NCBI GenBank assembly: GCA_964344255.1
Contig: CAYFMQ010000017.1
Coordinates: forward strand, 1 to 64,000
Length of the DNA stretch: 64,000 nucleotides
Reading direction: 5' to 3'
Source of the DNA: JAJFIE01 sp964344255
GTDB taxonomy: Bacteria > Pseudomonadota > Alphaproteobacteria > Rhodospirillales > Casp-alpha2
Below the pieces are notes generated by a model. That model worked only from the letters and a program-made list of their open reading frames with translations. It searched no databases and was not told the origin of the DNA. This document shows, piece after piece, positions 55,678-62,927 of this stretch; position 1 is the stretch's first letter, and the number at the start of each line of letters is the position of its first letter. Position numbers and translations under genes: made by a program.

Positions 55678-55815
55678 TAGATCGGATCATGTTATAGATG
55701 AAAAAGCTTCGCGTTTTCATCGAAACGTGTGAATCCGATCGATTTAAGAATTAGAGCAGAGGAACATGTTTTGTTTTATCACGAAGTGATTCCAAGAAAA
55801 CATGACCTGCTCTAG
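55678..55815. repeat. dispersed repeat, copy B (long form)
   Basis: In reverse complement this matches copy A (41891-41970), including ATCGATCGGATTCACACG and TTTCGATGAAA. It carries an extra palindromic block: TAGAGCAG (near 55752) and CTGCTCTA (55808-55815) face each other, with AACATGTTTT...AAAACATG and ATCACGAAGTGAT inside. It lies between the divergent nitronate monooxygenase and enolase-superfamily genes, so it sits within the promoter region of both. Confidence 0.75.
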
Positions 55816-55855
55816 TATCTTAATCGTGACATCCGCAACGGGGAGATGCGGCCAC

Positions 55856-56215
55856 ATGAAAATCAGCAAGATCGAGACCTTCACCAACCCGTTCGTCTGC
55901 TTCGTGCGCGTCACCACGGATACGGGCGATCAGGGCTGGGGCCAGGTCGCGCCTTACCATGCCGACTTAACGGCGCTGATCCTCCACCGCCAGGCCGCGC
56001 CCCATGCGCTGGGCATGGACGCCCTCGACATCGACGCCGTCGTCGACCTGATCCCGGAGCGCGAACACAAGTACCCCGGCTCCTACATCCAGCGCGCCGT
56101 CGGCGGCATCGACACGGCGCTCTGGGACCTGCGCGGCAAACTGGACGGCAGGAGCGTGTGCGAGCTGATCTGCGGCACGCCCGGAACGTTTCGCGCCCCA
56201 CCTCGCCTGAGTTAA
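55856..56215 (+). pseudogene. mandelate racemase/enolase-superfamily protein, truncated
   Basis: From ATG 55856 ('MKISKIETFTNPFVCFVRVT') the N-terminal capping domain and the start of the barrel are normal through 'GGIDTALWDLRGKLDGRSV' and 'CELICGTPGT'. After about residue 112 the sequence changes into unrelated DNA ('FRAPPRLS', then stop). Family proteins have about 370-400 residues, so the metal-binding Asp/Glu/Glu set and catalytic residues are missing. The break lies where the flippase fragment on the other strand also ends. GGGGAGATG precedes the start. Confidence 0.85.
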
Positions 56216-56561
56216 TCCAGTATCGCGCGATGAGAGGTGCCAAAAGCATTACGGCTATGCCAATCACAACACCGGTTCCCCAGTAGATCACCTCAAATGT
56301 GCGAACCAGATTTCGGGCTTCTTGCGCCGAGTCGTCCACGGTGGACAATCTGGACAGTTCGCGGCTCAGGGTGGCGCTTAGTCCCATGTCCAACAGGGAA
56401 AGTAGTGCCCCTAGGGACATGAATATCCCCAGCAGACCATAAACCTCCACCCCCATAAGCTTGATATACAGCGGGATGAAAGCCAGGCTCAGGAGGCTCG
56501 TCCACACCCTGCCAGAGTAGTTGGCAATGATATTGTGCCGAACGGGGGGGGCTGCTTTCAT
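56190..56561 (-). pseudogene. Wzx-type polysaccharide flippase, N-terminal fragment
   Basis: About 124 residues from ATG 56561: 'NYSGRVWTSLLSLAFIPLYI', 'LMGVEVYGLLGIFMSLGALL' and 'LLDMGLSATLSRELSRLS' are the first helices of an MATE/PST-type flippase, continuing to 'LIARYWINSGEVG'. Normal length is above 400 residues. The frame stays open to 55911, but that part is only the reverse strand of the truncated enolase-superfamily gene. The start overlaps the glycosyltransferase stop by four bases (ATGA), so the original operon order is kept. Confidence 0.85.
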
Positions 56562-57421
56562 GTGCCGTTCTGTTTTTTGCTATGCCGATTGGCGGTGCTC
56601 CGGCCCCAGGCAAAGTGTTCCAGACGGGATCGTTGCTCGCCATCTGCCGAATCGTATTTTTTCGTCTGATTGTCCGCAATTAGGAGATTGGACTGGGTCT
56701 GACTCCAGAAAGTATTGCTGAAATCCCATTTATTCTTGCTATAACCCACACCATCTTTACCAACGACGATTGCCTCTAGGCCCATTCTATCGATCTGCCT
56801 CGTGAAGCTGTTCTTGCCACTTTCAAGACGGTAGGCATGCATCTTCGTAAGTAGCATTCCGCGACGAACCTTTAGCATGGTGTCGCGAGACACCATGAAT
56901 CCGTTCGTTCTGATGTGGAAATTTGGGAAGGGCTCAAAATAAAGCCGGAAATAAGCTCTGATCGCCCTCCAAGCCAGGGGGCGAAGAAGTTTCTTCCAGA
57001 GTGGGGGCGCTTTCTTCGTTGTGAGCCGTCCGGGTAAAATGGAGCCCCACGACCCGGTCGCTCCTACGAGTCCAATACCTGGCTTCGTGATCTGGCGGTA
57101 CAGTTTCAGTAACCAGTCGTCAGCCTGAACAAGACTAAATGAATTCAGAAAGCACAGATAGCTGCTGTTTGAATACTCAGCTGCTAGAAAGTAGGCATTT
57201 AAGTCATATCCGACATCGGAAATAAGCAATTTTGTGTGCAGCGTACCTTTGAGCAATTGTTCGTAGGGTTTTATCTCTGCTTCGTTAGAAAAACCCTTGT
57301 ACAGTATCAATAAATTGTGTGGCATCCCTGCCGGGTGGTATGCATAGGATTCAAGGAAGGCGCGGAATGGCTGGATGCCATTTTTTTTTCTGACCAAGTG
57401 CACCACGAATACATCTGACAT
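56558..57421 (-). CDS. putative glycosyltransferase (RgpF/GT-A-like), surface polysaccharide
   Basis: The protein has 287 residues. 'SDVGYDLNAYFLAAEYSNSS' and 'LCFLNSFSLVQADDWLLKLY' resemble the strand and 'FLNDS' segment of rhamnan-synthesis (RgpF-like) and other GT-A-fold transferases. 'GLVGATGSWGSI' and 'FHIRTNGFMVSRDTMLK' fit the acceptor side. No clear DxD motif is seen, so the assignment is tentative. It is coupled to the flippase by an ATGA overlap. Confidence 0.6.
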   Translation of the reverse strand: MSDVFVVHLVRKKNGIQPFRAFLESYAYHPAGMPHNLLILYKGFSNEAEIKPYEQLLKGTLHTKLLISDVGYDLNAYFLAAEYSNSSYLCFLNSFSLVQADDWLLKLYRQITKPGIGLVGATGSWGSILPGRLTTKKAPPLWKKLLRPLAWRAIRAYFRLYFEPFPNFHIRTNGFMVSRDTMLKVRRGMLLTKMHAYRLESGKNSFTRQIDRMGLEAIVVGKDGVGYSKNKWDFSNTFWSQTQSNLLIADNQTKKYDSADGEQRSRLEHFAWGRSTANRHSKKQNGT

Positions 57422-57496
57422 ACGTTTGTTATACCGGCGAGAGGTTAGGCGAAAACGATGTGGGTTGTATTATTACAGGCTGAATAGTCACTGTGC

Positions 57497-58438
57497 TCAC
57501 ACCTCATCAAAGTTGCCTTCGTAGCGATTGTGAAAAAACCTTGGAGAGCCCTGATCTATCATGTTGTTCACGCCATAAGCGGTCGTCTTATGATTATTTG
57601 CGATGGGAACGACATGTTTAGGATCAAAGAATTCGTTCTTTCCGTAAATAGGCGTCCATTTGGGTTTGCAATGAAATACTAGGCTTCGACGTGAGCAGCC
57701 TTTGTTTGTAATTCTACCTCCACCGTGCACTAATTCCGGGTGCCAGATCAAGGTGTCGCCTTTTTTGGGGTAGAACTCCACAGCTTGCAGTCCTGCATCC
57801 TTGCAGGCACCTTCGACGACGCTGAAATAGTTGTCGATGTTTATATTTTGATCTAAGTATAGTGTCTCGTCAGATAACAGTTTGTGGGAGCCGGCATAGT
57901 ACATTAAGGCGCCTGAATCAGCCTTGATGTCTTCCATTGCATTCCATACTCCGAAGTAGTGATTAAGTGGATTGGTGAAAAATGCCGGGGTGTCGCGATG
58001 CATCGATTGGGTTGAGCCTTTCTCGAAAAACAGTGATCCAACGACAGTGAATTCTGAAGAAAATGCTGCTTGCAGAATTCCAGCTGTGTTTTCATTGAAG
58101 CAGATGCCCCGTGCATTTTCAGAAACCATCTGCAGGTTACAGAGTCTTTCATGCAAGCCATTTTCGTCACGATACTCGAAGGCCTCTCGGGCGCTGGCAA
58201 CATAGGCTTCAAAATCACTAACGAGGGCATCACAATCTTCAGGGTTGATGTTTCCTGGCAGTATAGCGACTCCGTTTTCCCTTATGTCCAGCAATGCTTT
58301 TTTCACTCTGGAGGTAAGGTCTGCTGTCTTAATTTTTTCGATATCACAACTGAGGAACCACATTGGTTCAAAAGAAATACTCGTGGTTTTATTCCTAGCC
58401 AGTGTATTTTTTATACGCCTAAGAGTTTTTGTAAACAT
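57497..58438 (-). CDS. phytanoyl-CoA dioxygenase (PhyH) family protein in the polysaccharide locus
   Basis: The 313-residue protein has the iron HxD in 'STQSMHRDTPAFF' and the distal His in 'IWHPELVHGGGR', with a likely 2OG Arg in 'CSRRSLVFHCK'. The gene is visibly more AT-rich than the left part of the window. AAGGAG lies before ATG 58438, and this site falls within the 3' end of the decayed epimerase upstream. It may hydroxylate a sugar or lipid part of the surface polymer (inference from position). Confidence 0.82.
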   Translation of the reverse strand: MFTKTLRRIKNTLARNKTTSISFEPMWFLSCDIEKIKTADLTSRVKKALLDIRENGVAILPGNINPEDCDALVSDFEAYVASAREAFEYRDENGLHERLCNLQMVSENARGICFNENTAGILQAAFSSEFTVVGSLFFEKGSTQSMHRDTPAFFTNPLNHYFGVWNAMEDIKADSGALMYYAGSHKLLSDETLYLDQNINIDNYFSVVEGACKDAGLQAVEFYPKKGDTLIWHPELVHGGGRITNKGCSRRSLVFHCKPKWTPIYGKNEFFDPKHVVPIANNHKTTAYGVNNMIDQGSPRFFHNRYEGNFDEV

Positions 58439-58650
58439 GGTAAAGCTCCTTAATGTGCTCTTTATCTGTACCCCAAAATGCCATCGGCTCGTAATCGGGG
58501 TGGGGGGTAATGGCCAAGATTAAGTTGGATGTTCCATTGGTTTTCCGCCAACCAGTGTTCGACTAGTCTGCGAACGGATACCAATTTACCCTTGCAGATA
58601 TTGATTATTACTATGTTGTTTCTAGAAAGCGTGTATTCCGTGAATCTTAG

Positions 58651-59020
58651 GGAACCTCTGATTTAATCATCTGATTTGCGACAATACCGCCACTTGGTCA
58701 CCAGCTCTATGGAGGGTCCATGAAACAACAAAGCTTTGCCTCGATGAGCTACCAAGCGAAGAATCCCGCGCAAGTTTTCACCCTGATCGGACTGACCAAC
58801 CTGTACATGAACCGCAGGGCGTTGGCGACATGAGTGGGTTGGTATGCCCGGAATCCGTTGAAACGGCAGCAAAATGCCGGATTGATGGAAAAAACGAAGC
58901 CCCTGATCACTGGATTAACGGGCAAGCGGATGAAAGTGGCTGTCAAACAGGGGCTTGTTTTTCAGAAAATCGACTGAAGCACATGACCAGACAAGTCCGA
59001 GCGAATTATTCAGAGGTTCC
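58651..59020 (+). mobile_element. internally deleted IS5-type element (370 bp, MITE-like)
   Basis: The ends are inverted repeats: GGAACCTCTGA at 58651 and its inverse TCAGAGGTTCC ending at 59020, with partial matching for several more bases. Both sides carry TTAG (58647-58650 and 59021-59024), a 4-bp YTAR-type target duplication as made by IS5-family elements. Inside, only the two ends of a transposase remain. It cannot move by itself but might be mobilised by a full-length relative. Confidence 0.88.
58720..58833 (+). pseudogene. IS5-family transposase remnant
   Basis: A 37-codon frame after GGAGGGTCC: 'MKQQSFASMSYQAK' is a typical IS5 transposase beginning, joined directly to 'NPAQVFTLIGLTNLYMNRRA', a typical C-terminus. 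Everything between, including the DDE catalytic residues, is deleted. Confidence 0.8.
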
Positions 59021-59226
59021 TTAGTGACACTCCTTCAACGGGTAGGTGATCACATAACTGTGCGCCGCCAAACATATTAAAGACCCTGTCCCCACGTGCG
59101 ACAGCCTCCTTGGAGTAGAGCAGAAGCGTAAAAAGCGGTGTGATCACCAGCCAAAGCTTGCCGCACATCGAGCCCCGGTACTTTGCCCGCAAGTCGTTGT
59201 GCATTATCTAGGAGATCAGCTTGTAG

Positions 59227-60093
59227 TTAGGCAGTGCCATTATCCTTCAGTGCAGCCTCTGCCTTGGAATTGTTTCCCCAGAACGCCAGCGGCTCATAAC
59301 TTGGTACCGGATACCTACCCAGATTCAGGTGTACATCGTAGTCCCAGTCAGCGATCCAGTCTTCAACCAGTTGACGTACGGAGATCGGCTTGCCGGAGCA
59401 GACGTTATATATTCCATCCTCTATATCCGCTGCATGCAGCGCGACGACATGGTCGATAACTTCCTGGATTGGCAGAAAATCTCGGATCTGGTGCCCGGCC
59501 GACATGTCAAAGCTGGCATCACCGCGTTCGTATGCCTGGCGCAGAAGGGTGTAGAGTGATTTCGCGCCCTGGCCCTCACCATACATGTAAAAGAGCCGTA
59601 GCCAGCGGTAGGAGAAAGAGAACTCCTGGGTCAGAAATTCGACGTAACGCTGCAGTGCATGCTTGGCATAGCCATAGGGATTGGTGGGATGGCACTCCAT
59701 GGATTCATCCAGTTCGCCATCCTTGGCGCCATACTCGAAACAGGTACCAGTCTGTGTCAGACGATCGATACCATTCTCTATTGCGGTTCGTATGAACCTG
59801 ATCTGCTGAACCAGTTCCGTATCTATGTGGTGACAGGACATGTAGTTAGGCAGGCCACCCCAAGCTAGATGGATCATCTCGCTTGCGCCGGTTTCCTTCA
59901 GCGCACTACGAACTGCCGCTTCGTCGTAGATATCGATCTGCCGATACGCTACCGACTGGCCAGCGCTGAATAGATCCAGGGTGCTATCGCCCCTGTCCCA
60001 GGCGTGAACCTGGTAACCCTCTGCGACCAACTTCGCGCAGATCTTGCTGCCAATGAAGCCAGCTCCACCGGTAATGATTATCTCTCTACTCAT
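59227..60093 (-). CDS. NAD-dependent epimerase/dehydratase (nucleotide-sugar reductase or epimerase)
   Basis: The 288-residue extended-SDR protein has the Rossmann motif 'IITGGAGFIGSKI' (GxxGxxG), a catalytic 'YGYAKHALQRYV' (YxxxK) and a sugar-binding 'GHQIRDFLPIQEV'. It starts one base after the methyltransferase stop (TGA-g-ATG). In this operon it would best serve as the final 4-keto reductase of the CDP-sugar, which is inferred from position. The frame is open upstream, but ATG 60093 gives the normal start. Confidence 0.87.
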   Translation of the reverse strand: MSREIIITGGAGFIGSKICAKLVAEGYQVHAWDRGDSTLDLFSAGQSVAYRQIDIYDEAAVRSALKETGASEMIHLAWGGLPNYMSCHHIDTELVQQIRFIRTAIENGIDRLTQTGTCFEYGAKDGELDESMECHPTNPYGYAKHALQRYVEFLTQEFSFSYRWLRLFYMYGEGQGAKSLYTLLRQAYERGDASFDMSAGHQIRDFLPIQEVIDHVVALHAADIEDGIYNVCSGKPISVRQLVEDWIADWDYDVHLNLGRYPVPSYEPLAFWGNNSKAEAALKDNGTA

Positions 60094-60094
60094 C

Positions 60095-61318
60095 TCACCA
60101 GACACGCAGCTCGGGAATGGCGCGGACAAACTTGCCGCCCCAGTCGCGGATGAAAGAAAGCTGGCTTTCCACTTCCTCGGCGATGTTCCAGGGTAGGATC
60201 ACGATATAGTCAGGCTTTGCCTCGGCGATCTCCGCCGGGGCCATGATCGGAATATGGCTGCCGGGCATCAGTTTGTCCTGTTTTGCAGCGGCGGCATCAC
60301 AGACAAAGGTGACCAGGTCGGGTTTTATACCCGCGTAGTTGAGCAGGGTATTACCCTTGGCCGCGGCACCGTAAGCGGCGACCTTTGCTCTCTTGCGTTT
60401 CTGTTCAACCAGAAAGATTAGCAGGTCGTCCTTGATCTTGTTGGCACTCGACTGGAAATCGAGATAGGTCTGGAGCTCCTGCAAGCCTCGTTTTGCCTCC
60501 TCCGTCAACATCGCGTCCACCGATATTTCTGTTGCCCGCGGATCATCGTTGTGACAGCCATAGACCCGAAGGCTGCCGCCATGGGTCGGAAGTTCTTCCA
60601 CGTTCCATACCCGTAGCCTAGCTTCCTTGAAGATGCGGTTCACGGTAAAAAGCGAGAGGTAGGAGAAGTGCTCGTGGTAGACCGTATCAAACTGGTTCAG
60701 CCCGATGAGATTCAACAGGTGAGGGAATTCGAGGGTGATGGTGCCGCCAGGCTTTAGTGACGCCTGCAGTCCCCGGGTGAAGTCGTTGATATCGGGGACA
60801 TGGGCATAGACATTATTACCTACAATCAGGTCTGCCTGTTTCCCATCTGTGGTCAACTGCTTGCCGAGGGATTCGCCAAAAAACTCCCGCAGCACGGGAA
60901 CACCCAGCTTTTCCGCAGCCTCCGCAGTGCTGTCGGTAGGCTCTATTCCCAGGCAGGGTATGCCTGTCTCGACAAAGTTCTTCAGCAGGTAGCCGTCGTT
61001 GGAAGCAACCTCGATGACAAAGCTGGATCCATCTAGTCCGAGCATTTCGATCATCTGCTTGGTATAGCGCTTTGCGTGTGCCAGCCAACCGGATGACGTG
61101 CTGGAGAAGTAAGCGTAATCGGAAGTGAACAGGGCGTCGGCATCCGTGTAGTCCTCTGTCTGGACCAGCCAGCATTCATCACAGACCTTGATCTTGAGGG
61201 GGTAGTAGACCTCCGGACGGTTGAGGTCTTCTGCATCCAGGTAAGCATTGGAAGGTGGAGCATATCCAAGATCCAGGAAAGTATGCTTTAGCTGTGTACC
61301 ACAATGACGGCATTTCAT
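60095..61318 (-). CDS. nucleotide-sugar C-methyltransferase (TylC-III type)
   Basis: The protein has 407 residues with three parts: an N-terminal zinc-binding region ('CRHCGTQL' and 'VCDECWLVQTEDY', four Cys), a central SAM-binding domain ('VIEVASNDGYLLKNF', 'CLGIEPTDSTAEAA', 'VGNNVYAHVPDINDF'), and a C-terminal domain ('KVAAYGAAAKGNTLLNY', 'YIVILPWNIAEEVESQL'). This is the plan of TylC3-like enzymes, which add a methyl group at C-3 of a 4-keto-6-deoxy nucleotide sugar. It overlaps the upstream epimerase gene by four bases (ATGA). Confidence 0.92.
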   Translation of the reverse strand: MKCRHCGTQLKHTFLDLGYAPPSNAYLDAEDLNRPEVYYPLKIKVCDECWLVQTEDYTDADALFTSDYAYFSSTSSGWLAHAKRYTKQMIEMLGLDGSSFVIEVASNDGYLLKNFVETGIPCLGIEPTDSTAEAAEKLGVPVLREFFGESLGKQLTTDGKQADLIVGNNVYAHVPDINDFTRGLQASLKPGGTITLEFPHLLNLIGLNQFDTVYHEHFSYLSLFTVNRIFKEARLRVWNVEELPTHGGSLRVYGCHNDDPRATEISVDAMLTEEAKRGLQELQTYLDFQSSANKIKDDLLIFLVEQKRKRAKVAAYGAAAKGNTLLNYAGIKPDLVTFVCDAAAAKQDKLMPGSHIPIMAPAEIAEAKPDYIVILPWNIAEEVESQLSFIRDWGGKFVRAIPELRVW

Positions 61319-61878
61319 GAAACTTCAACTCCGGAAAAATTATCAGTCAATATTGGATGAGCGATGTCACGTGCAGAACGCTCCGAAATCGGCAATGGCC
61401 ATTCGATTGCCAGCCGGGGGTCCAGGGCGTTCAGGCCGCCTTCCGCCTCCGCGTTATAGTCAGCGGTATGAAAATAGAGCATCTCGCAATCCGAAGTCAG
61501 TGTCTGGAAACCGTGGGCGAAGCCCTCAGGGATGAGGAAGCTTCGAAAATTATCCCCCGACAGGACGACTGCATGATGCTGTAAGAAGGTGGGCGAGCCT
61601 GTACGCAGGTCAACCGCGATATCCAATACCTCACCTTTTAGGCAGCAGACTATCTTGGTCTCGGCATGGGGTGGCCGCTGGTAGTGCATACCCCTTACCA
61701 CGCCAGCCTTTCGGGTAAGCGTGTGGTTTACCTGGCGAATGCCTTTTCCCGCGATAAACGGAGCGAAGGTTTCCTGGCAATACATGCGCACCAAGAAACC
61801 CCGTTCGTCGCCGATCGGCTTCCGTTCAATCACCTGAAGCCCCGCAATACTGGGCTCGTTCATACAGAAACGTGTCAT
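61315..61878 (-). CDS. dTDP-4-dehydrorhamnose 3,5-epimerase-family protein (RfbC-like)
   Basis: The 187-residue cupin has 'RGFLVRMYCQETFAPF', the catalytic His in 'GVVRGMHYQRPPHAETKIV', 'GEVLDIAVDLRTGSPTF' and 'PEGFAHGFQTLTSDCEMLYF'. It epimerises C-3 and/or C-5 of 4-keto-6-deoxy sugars. Next to rfbF and rfbG its substrate is likely the CDP- rather than the dTDP-sugar. ATG 61878 overlaps the rfbG stop by four bases; a second ATG five codons on is possible. Confidence 0.9.
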   Translation of the reverse strand: MTRFCMNEPSIAGLQVIERKPIGDERGFLVRMYCQETFAPFIAGKGIRQVNHTLTRKAGVVRGMHYQRPPHAETKIVCCLKGEVLDIAVDLRTGSPTFLQHHAVVLSGDNFRSFLIPEGFAHGFQTLTSDCEMLYFHTADYNAEAEGGLNALDPRLAIEWPLPISERSARDIAHPILTDNFSGVEVS

Positions 61879-62927
61879 GAGGCCAGGTAGGATTCCAGTT
61901 GCATAATGGAAGTGTCCGCCATCGGTTTTCCCTCTTTCCAGGCCAGGTGCCATTCAACGGTCTTGTCCAGCGCAGTTTCCAGATGCCAACGCGGTGACCA
62001 GTCGAGGCGCGCCTTCGCTTTGGAGCTGTCCAGCTTCAGCAACCCCGCTTCGTGGGGTTGATGTGTTTCCTCCAGCTCCCATTTGGAGCCGACAATCTTG
62101 TTGCAAAGGTGTTCAACGATCCAGGCAACCGGCTTGGTATCGGAGTCATCAGGACCGAAGTTCCAACCCTCGGCAAAACCGGCACCCTCGTTGACCAGTT
62201 TTTCGGCCAGCAACAGGTAACCGGAGAGTGGTTCCAGCACATGTTGCCAAGGGCGAATAGCATGGGGTGAGCGGATACGCAGCGTTTGCCCAGCATCAAG
62301 TGCCCGCAGGAAGTCGGGAATGAGACGATCATCTGCCCAGTCGCCGCCACCGATCACGTTGCCTGCTCTTACGCTGGCTAGGTTAATGTTGGCATCAGCT
62401 AGGAACGAGTTTCGATAGGCGGCGGCTGCCAACTCGGCACAGGCCTTGCTGCTGGAGTATGGGTCGTGGCCACCCAATCGGTCATCCTCTCGGTAAGGCC
62501 AGATCCATTCCTTATTGTCGTAGCACTTGTCGGTGGTGATGTTGACGATGGCCTCTACTGTTCCGGTCTGCCGTGTTGCCTCCAGCAGGTTTACAGTACC
62601 CATGACGTTGGTTTCGAAGGTCTCCACTGGGGTGTGGTATGACTCCCGCACAAGCGGTTGTGCCGCCATATGTATAACCACGGAGGGTTTAGCCCGCTTC
62701 ATCGCATCCGAGAGTAAGGAGAGATCGCGGATATCTCCGATTGTGGATTCTGTCAGCCGGTCAGCCAGTTCTGTTTCAGAGAAGAAGTTGGTAGTGGTGG
62801 GCGGAGAGAGGGCATAGCCGTGAACCTCCGCTTTCATGTGTGAGAGCCAGAGTGCGATCCACCCCCCCTTAAAACCTGTATGCCCAGTGAGGAAAACCGA
62901 ACGACCACGCCAGAATGCAGGATTCAT
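61875..62927 (-). CDS. rfbG: CDP-glucose 4,6-dehydratase
   Basis: The enzyme turns CDP-glucose into CDP-4-keto-6-deoxyglucose. The 350-residue SDR protein has 'VFLTGHTGFKGGWIALWL' (NAD site, typical of this enzyme), 'TDKCYDNKEWIWPYREDD', the 'YSSSK' active site (GGHDPYSSSKACAELAA), and 'RAGNVIGGGDWADDRLIPD'. ATG 62927 overlaps the rfbF stop (ATGA) with GGAAGG seven bases ahead; ATG 62933 is an alternative. Confidence 0.96.
   Translation of the reverse strand: MNPAFWRGRSVFLTGHTGFKGGWIALWLSHMKAEVHGYALSPPTTTNFFSETELADRLTESTIGDIRDLSLLSDAMKRAKPSVVIHMAAQPLVRESYHTPVETFETNVMGTVNLLEATRQTGTVEAIVNITTDKCYDNKEWIWPYREDDRLGGHDPYSSSKACAELAAAAYRNSFLADANINLASVRAGNVIGGGDWADDRLIPDFLRALDAGQTLRIRSPHAIRPWQHVLEPLSGYLLLAEKLVNEGAGFAEGWNFGPDDSDTKPVAWIVEHLCNKIVGSKWELEETHQPHEAGLLKLDSSKAKARLDWSPRWHLETALDKTVEWHLAWKEGKPMADTSIMQLESYLAS

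Larger units (their letters stand above)
58427..59204 (-). pseudogene. composite pseudogene: ABC-permease start fused to epimerase tail, split by an IS5-type element
   Basis: Read on the minus strand. From 59204, 'DLRAKYRGSMCGKLWLVITP' resembles the first part of a Wzm-type polysaccharide ABC permease. At about 59125 it passes in frame into 'RGDRVFNMFGG' and 'LCDHLPVEGVSL', the middle of an NAD-dependent epimerase. A mini-IS (58651-59020) interrupts at this point. If the element and one TTAG copy are removed the frame continues: 'NICKGKLVSVRRLVEHWLAE', 'WNIQLNLGHYP'. A one-base shift in a C run (58497-58507) follows, then 'DYEPMAFWGTDKEHIKEL' in another frame. The same tail pattern is seen in the intact epimerase at 59227-60093. 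Confidence 0.75.

Noticed and set aside
55911..56561. A 216-residue fusion of flippase and another protein
   Set aside because: The last ~90 residues are only the reverse strand of the truncated enolase-superfamily gene, so this is a chance read-through across the joint, not a real fusion protein.
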